From: Amycolatopsis coloradensis
GTDB lineage: Bacteria > Actinomycetota > Actinomycetes > Mycobacteriales > Pseudonocardiaceae
Length of the DNA: 64,000 nt
NCBI RefSeq assembly: GCF_001953865.1
Contig: NZ_MQUQ01000018.1
Span: 62,001-126,000 of the forward strand
Direction of reading: 5' to 3'
The first letter of the stretch is position 1. Each line of letters starts with the position of its first letter. The notes below the pieces were generated by a model that ran no database searches, was not told the origin of the DNA, and was given only the letters and a program-made list of their open reading frames with translations. A program made the position numbers and the translations under genes. Below are positions 62,138-64,000 of this stretch, one piece after another.

Positions 62138-63787
62138 ATGAGCGACCAGCCGACCGCCGCGGAACTCGCCGACGAAATCCTCGACGCCCTCGCGGCCGAG
62201 ACGCCGTTGATGGCGACCTTCGACAACATCCCGGGGCACGACCACGAATTGCGCGACGTCTCCGAGGCCGGGGACGCGCGGCTGCGGGCGGTGGCCGTCC
62301 GGGTCGCCGGGCACGCGGCACGGTCGGCCGATCCGGACCGGGTGACGCTCGGCGTGATCACCCATCACGCGGAAGGCCTTTTGGCGAGACTGGACTCGCG
62401 GAAGATCGAGTTCGTCTTCGGCGATCCCATGGCGGCCGAGGCGGCCGGGATACTCACTTGGCTGCCGCAGCTGGCGCCGTCGGGGGAGCGGGCCGAGGAG
62501 GACTACCTGGCCAGGATGGCGGCGATCCCCGCGTTCCTCGCGGGCCTGGGTGACCGCTATCGCGCCGGGATCGAGGCGGGGCGGACGCCGGTGGAACGCG
62601 CGGTCGGCAACGCCATCGCCCACGTCGACCGGTTCCTGGCCGTCGAACCCAACGCCCTGCTGGCCCCGCCGCTGACCGGCGATCGCGGCGCACGGCGGGA
62701 ACGGCTGTTCACCGAGCAGGTCCGGCCGGCGCTCGTCGCCTATCGCGAGATGCTCGCCCGCGACATCGCCGGGCAGGGACGCCCCGACGAACGGCCGGGT
62801 CTTTGCTGGCTGGAAGGGGGAAAGGAGACCTACGCGCGGCTGGCCCGGACGCACACCACCACCGGGATCTCGCCGGAGGAACTGCACGAGACCGGTCTCG
62901 AAATCGGCCGCGCACTGGACCAGGAATATGGCCGTCTCGGCGCCGCCGTGTTCGGAGTGGACGATCCCGCCGAGGTCCGGCGCCTGCTGCGCACCGATCC
63001 CGCGCTGTGCTGGCGTGACGCGGACGAGATGGTCACGACCGCCGCGGAAGCGGTCGCGCGGGCCACCGCCGCCGCGCCCGGCTGGTTCCGCGAGGTGCCG
63101 TCCGCCGAATGCGTCGTGCGTGCCGTGCCGGATTCGGACGCGCCCTCCGCCGCACAGGCTTACTACATGACGCCGTCGGCCGACGGCAGCCGTCCGGGCG
63201 TCTACTACACCAACACTTTCCGGGTGGAAGAGCGGTTCCGGTTCATCGCCGAGTCCGTCGCCTTCCACGAAGCCGTTCCAGGGCACCATTTCCAGGCTTG
63301 CCTGTCGCACGCCCTCGACGACGTGCCGTCGCTGCGCAAACTGGTCCCGTTGTCGGCGTTCGACGAGGGCTGGGCGCTCTACACCGAGCGGCTCGCCGAC
63401 GAGATGGGTCTGTACTCCGATGACTTGATGCGGCTGGGCATGGTCGCCGAAGACTCACTGCGCGCGGCTCGGCTGGTCGTGGACACCGGACTGCACGCGC
63501 TGGGCTGGACGCGGCAGCAGTGCGTGGACTACCTCACCGAGCATTGCGTGCTCAGCGACATCGAGGTGCAGTCGGAGACTGACCGGTACATCGAATGGCC
63601 GGGCCAGGCGCTCTCGTACATGACGGGCAGGCTGGAGATCCAGCGGCTGCGCGCCCTCGCCGAGAGACGCCTTGGCGAAGCCTTCGACGTCCGCGACTTC
63701 CACGACCTCGTGCTGAAGCAGGGGCAGGTGCCGCTGCCCGTGCTCGGCGAGATCGTCCAGGAATGGCTCGAGTCAGCGGCGAAGTAG
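62138..63787 (+). CDS. DUF885 family metallopeptidase-like protein
   Basis: A 549-residue helical protein of the DUF885 family. The zinc motif FHEAVPGHHFQ (HExxxGHH) and the downstream acidic FDEGWALYTERLADEMG are present, as in carboxypeptidase-like DUF885 enzymes. The tail QALSYMTGRLEIQRLRALAE is characteristic. ATG 62138 lacks a ribosome-binding site and may be leaderless; TTG 62129 is in frame. It overlaps the convergent amidohydrolase by 15 bp. Peptidase substrate unknown. Confidence 0.88.
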   Translation: MSDQPTAAELADEILDALAAETPLMATFDNIPGHDHELRDVSEAGDARLRAVAVRVAGHAARSADPDRVTLGVITHHAEGLLARLDSRKIEFVFGDPMAAEAAGILTWLPQLAPSGERAEEDYLARMAAIPAFLAGLGDRYRAGIEAGRTPVERAVGNAIAHVDRFLAVEPNALLAPPLTGDRGARRERLFTEQVRPALVAYREMLARDIAGQGRPDERPGLCWLEGGKETYARLARTHTTTGISPEELHETGLEIGRALDQEYGRLGAAVFGVDDPAEVRRLLRTDPALCWRDADEMVTTAAEAVARATAAAPGWFREVPSAECVVRAVPDSDAPSAAQAYYMTPSADGSRPGVYYTNTFRVEERFRFIAESVAFHEAVPGHHFQACLSHALDDVPSLRKLVPLSAFDEGWALYTERLADEMGLYSDDLMRLGMVAEDSLRAARLVVDTGLHALGWTRQQCVDYLTEHCVLSDIEVQSETDRYIEWPGQALSYMTGRLEIQRLRALAERRLGEAFDVRDFHDLVLKQGQVPLPVLGEIVQEWLESAAK

Positions 63788-64000
63788 CTTTTCGACGTTG
63801 CCGTGCGCGATCTTCTCGCGGTCGGCTTCGTCGATGGGCGCGGTCTTGAGCAGGTTCACCATGGGCTCGTTCGGGGTGTAGGGATGGTCGACCGAGAAGA
63901 TGATCCGGTCGGCCCCGAGCACGGCCAGCGCGCACTGCAACGGCGGGAAGGTCGCGTAGCCGCTGGTGGTGATGTGCACGTTGGTCTTGAAGTAGTCCGC
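63773..64000 (-). CDS. Amidohydrolase family protein, C-terminal part only
   Basis: The last 75 codons of a gene that enters from beyond base 64000. HITTSGYATFPPLQCALAVLGADRIIFSVDHPYTPNEPMV is the C-terminal end of the TIM-barrel amidohydrolases of the ACMSD/decarboxylase type; the Asp in FSVDHPY is the metal ligand. The reaction would be decarboxylation or hydrolysis of an aromatic acid, not resolvable from this fragment. Confidence 0.8.
   Translation of the reverse strand, partial: ADYFKTNVHITTSGYATFPPLQCALAVLGADRIIFSVDHPYTPNEPMVNLLKTAPIDEADREKIAHGNVEKLLRR

Noticed and set aside
1..64000. CRISPR array or tRNA-linked attachment site
   Set aside because: No regularly spaced repeats and no cloverleaf-forming sequence were seen, despite an integrase remnant near 9.2 kb.

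Overview
The window is high-GC actinobacterial DNA, most likely from Amycolatopsis or another Pseudonocardiaceae. Reasons: frequent GTG/TTG starts, ATGA/GTGA start-stop overlaps, many TetR/MarR/LuxR regulators, Tat-exported enzymes, and families typical of soil actinomycetes (EI24, Dabb, TIGR03086, CGNR, DUF5682). The genus is an inference. I found no rRNA, tRNA or CRISPR array.

Layout. 1-9.4 kb: a cut-off SGNH hydrolase with its TetR regulator, two membrane proteins, an MFS-Dabb operon facing a large LuxR-type ATPase regulator, an EI24 protein, and three gene remnants (EEP nuclease/phosphatase, DUF1080, tyrosine integrase). 9.4-17.1 kb: a PNPOx-like gene, a 76-bp perfect palindrome, a tightly coupled three-gene operon ending in a CHAT (caspase-like) protease with helical repeats, then two DUF3592-like proteins. 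17.2-24.3 kb: metabolic and secreted functions (ACS-type MFS, MBL-fold protein, secreted protein, class III cyclase, GH109-like oxidoreductase, nitroreductase, trypsin-like protease).

24.3-42.1 kb is an accessory region, by eye poorer in GC in its first half. It has a GMC oxidoreductase/DegT aminotransferase pair, then a cluster of conflict-type genes: a TIR protein with a Nudix-like C-terminus, a DUF4062-NB-ARC-TPR protein, an eroded IS256 transposase fused in operon with a GNAT gene, a 2113-residue DUF4062-NACHT-HEAT protein, a SLOG-like nucleotide-sensor protein, and a membrane TrkA-N/RyR protein. A TIR stub sits at its right edge. I infer a defence island of NAD- and nucleotide-signalling effectors plus STAND (NLR-like) sensors.

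42.3-50.8 kb: a divergent CGNR regulator/haloacid dehalogenase pair, then a five-gene SWIM - unknown - vWA - MoxR ATPase - DUF5682 operon that parallels the enterobacterial yehLMPQ set. 50.8-56.7 kb: a carotenoid-oxygenase/TetR pair, a locus where a TetR gene and an alpha/beta hydrolase both lost their 5' halves in one event, a TIGR03086/MarR pair with a clear operator, a TetR-membrane-protein operon with a clear operator, and a YaaA-like protein. 56.8-64 kb: a SNF2 helicase coupled to a SWIM protein, an enoyl-CoA hydratase-family gene preceded by a cobalamin riboswitch, a palindromic intergenic element, a DUF885 metallopeptidase-like protein and the end of an amidohydrolase.

Functions come from motifs and family knowledge; no search was run. 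Starts are chosen from ribosome-binding sites and domain boundaries.
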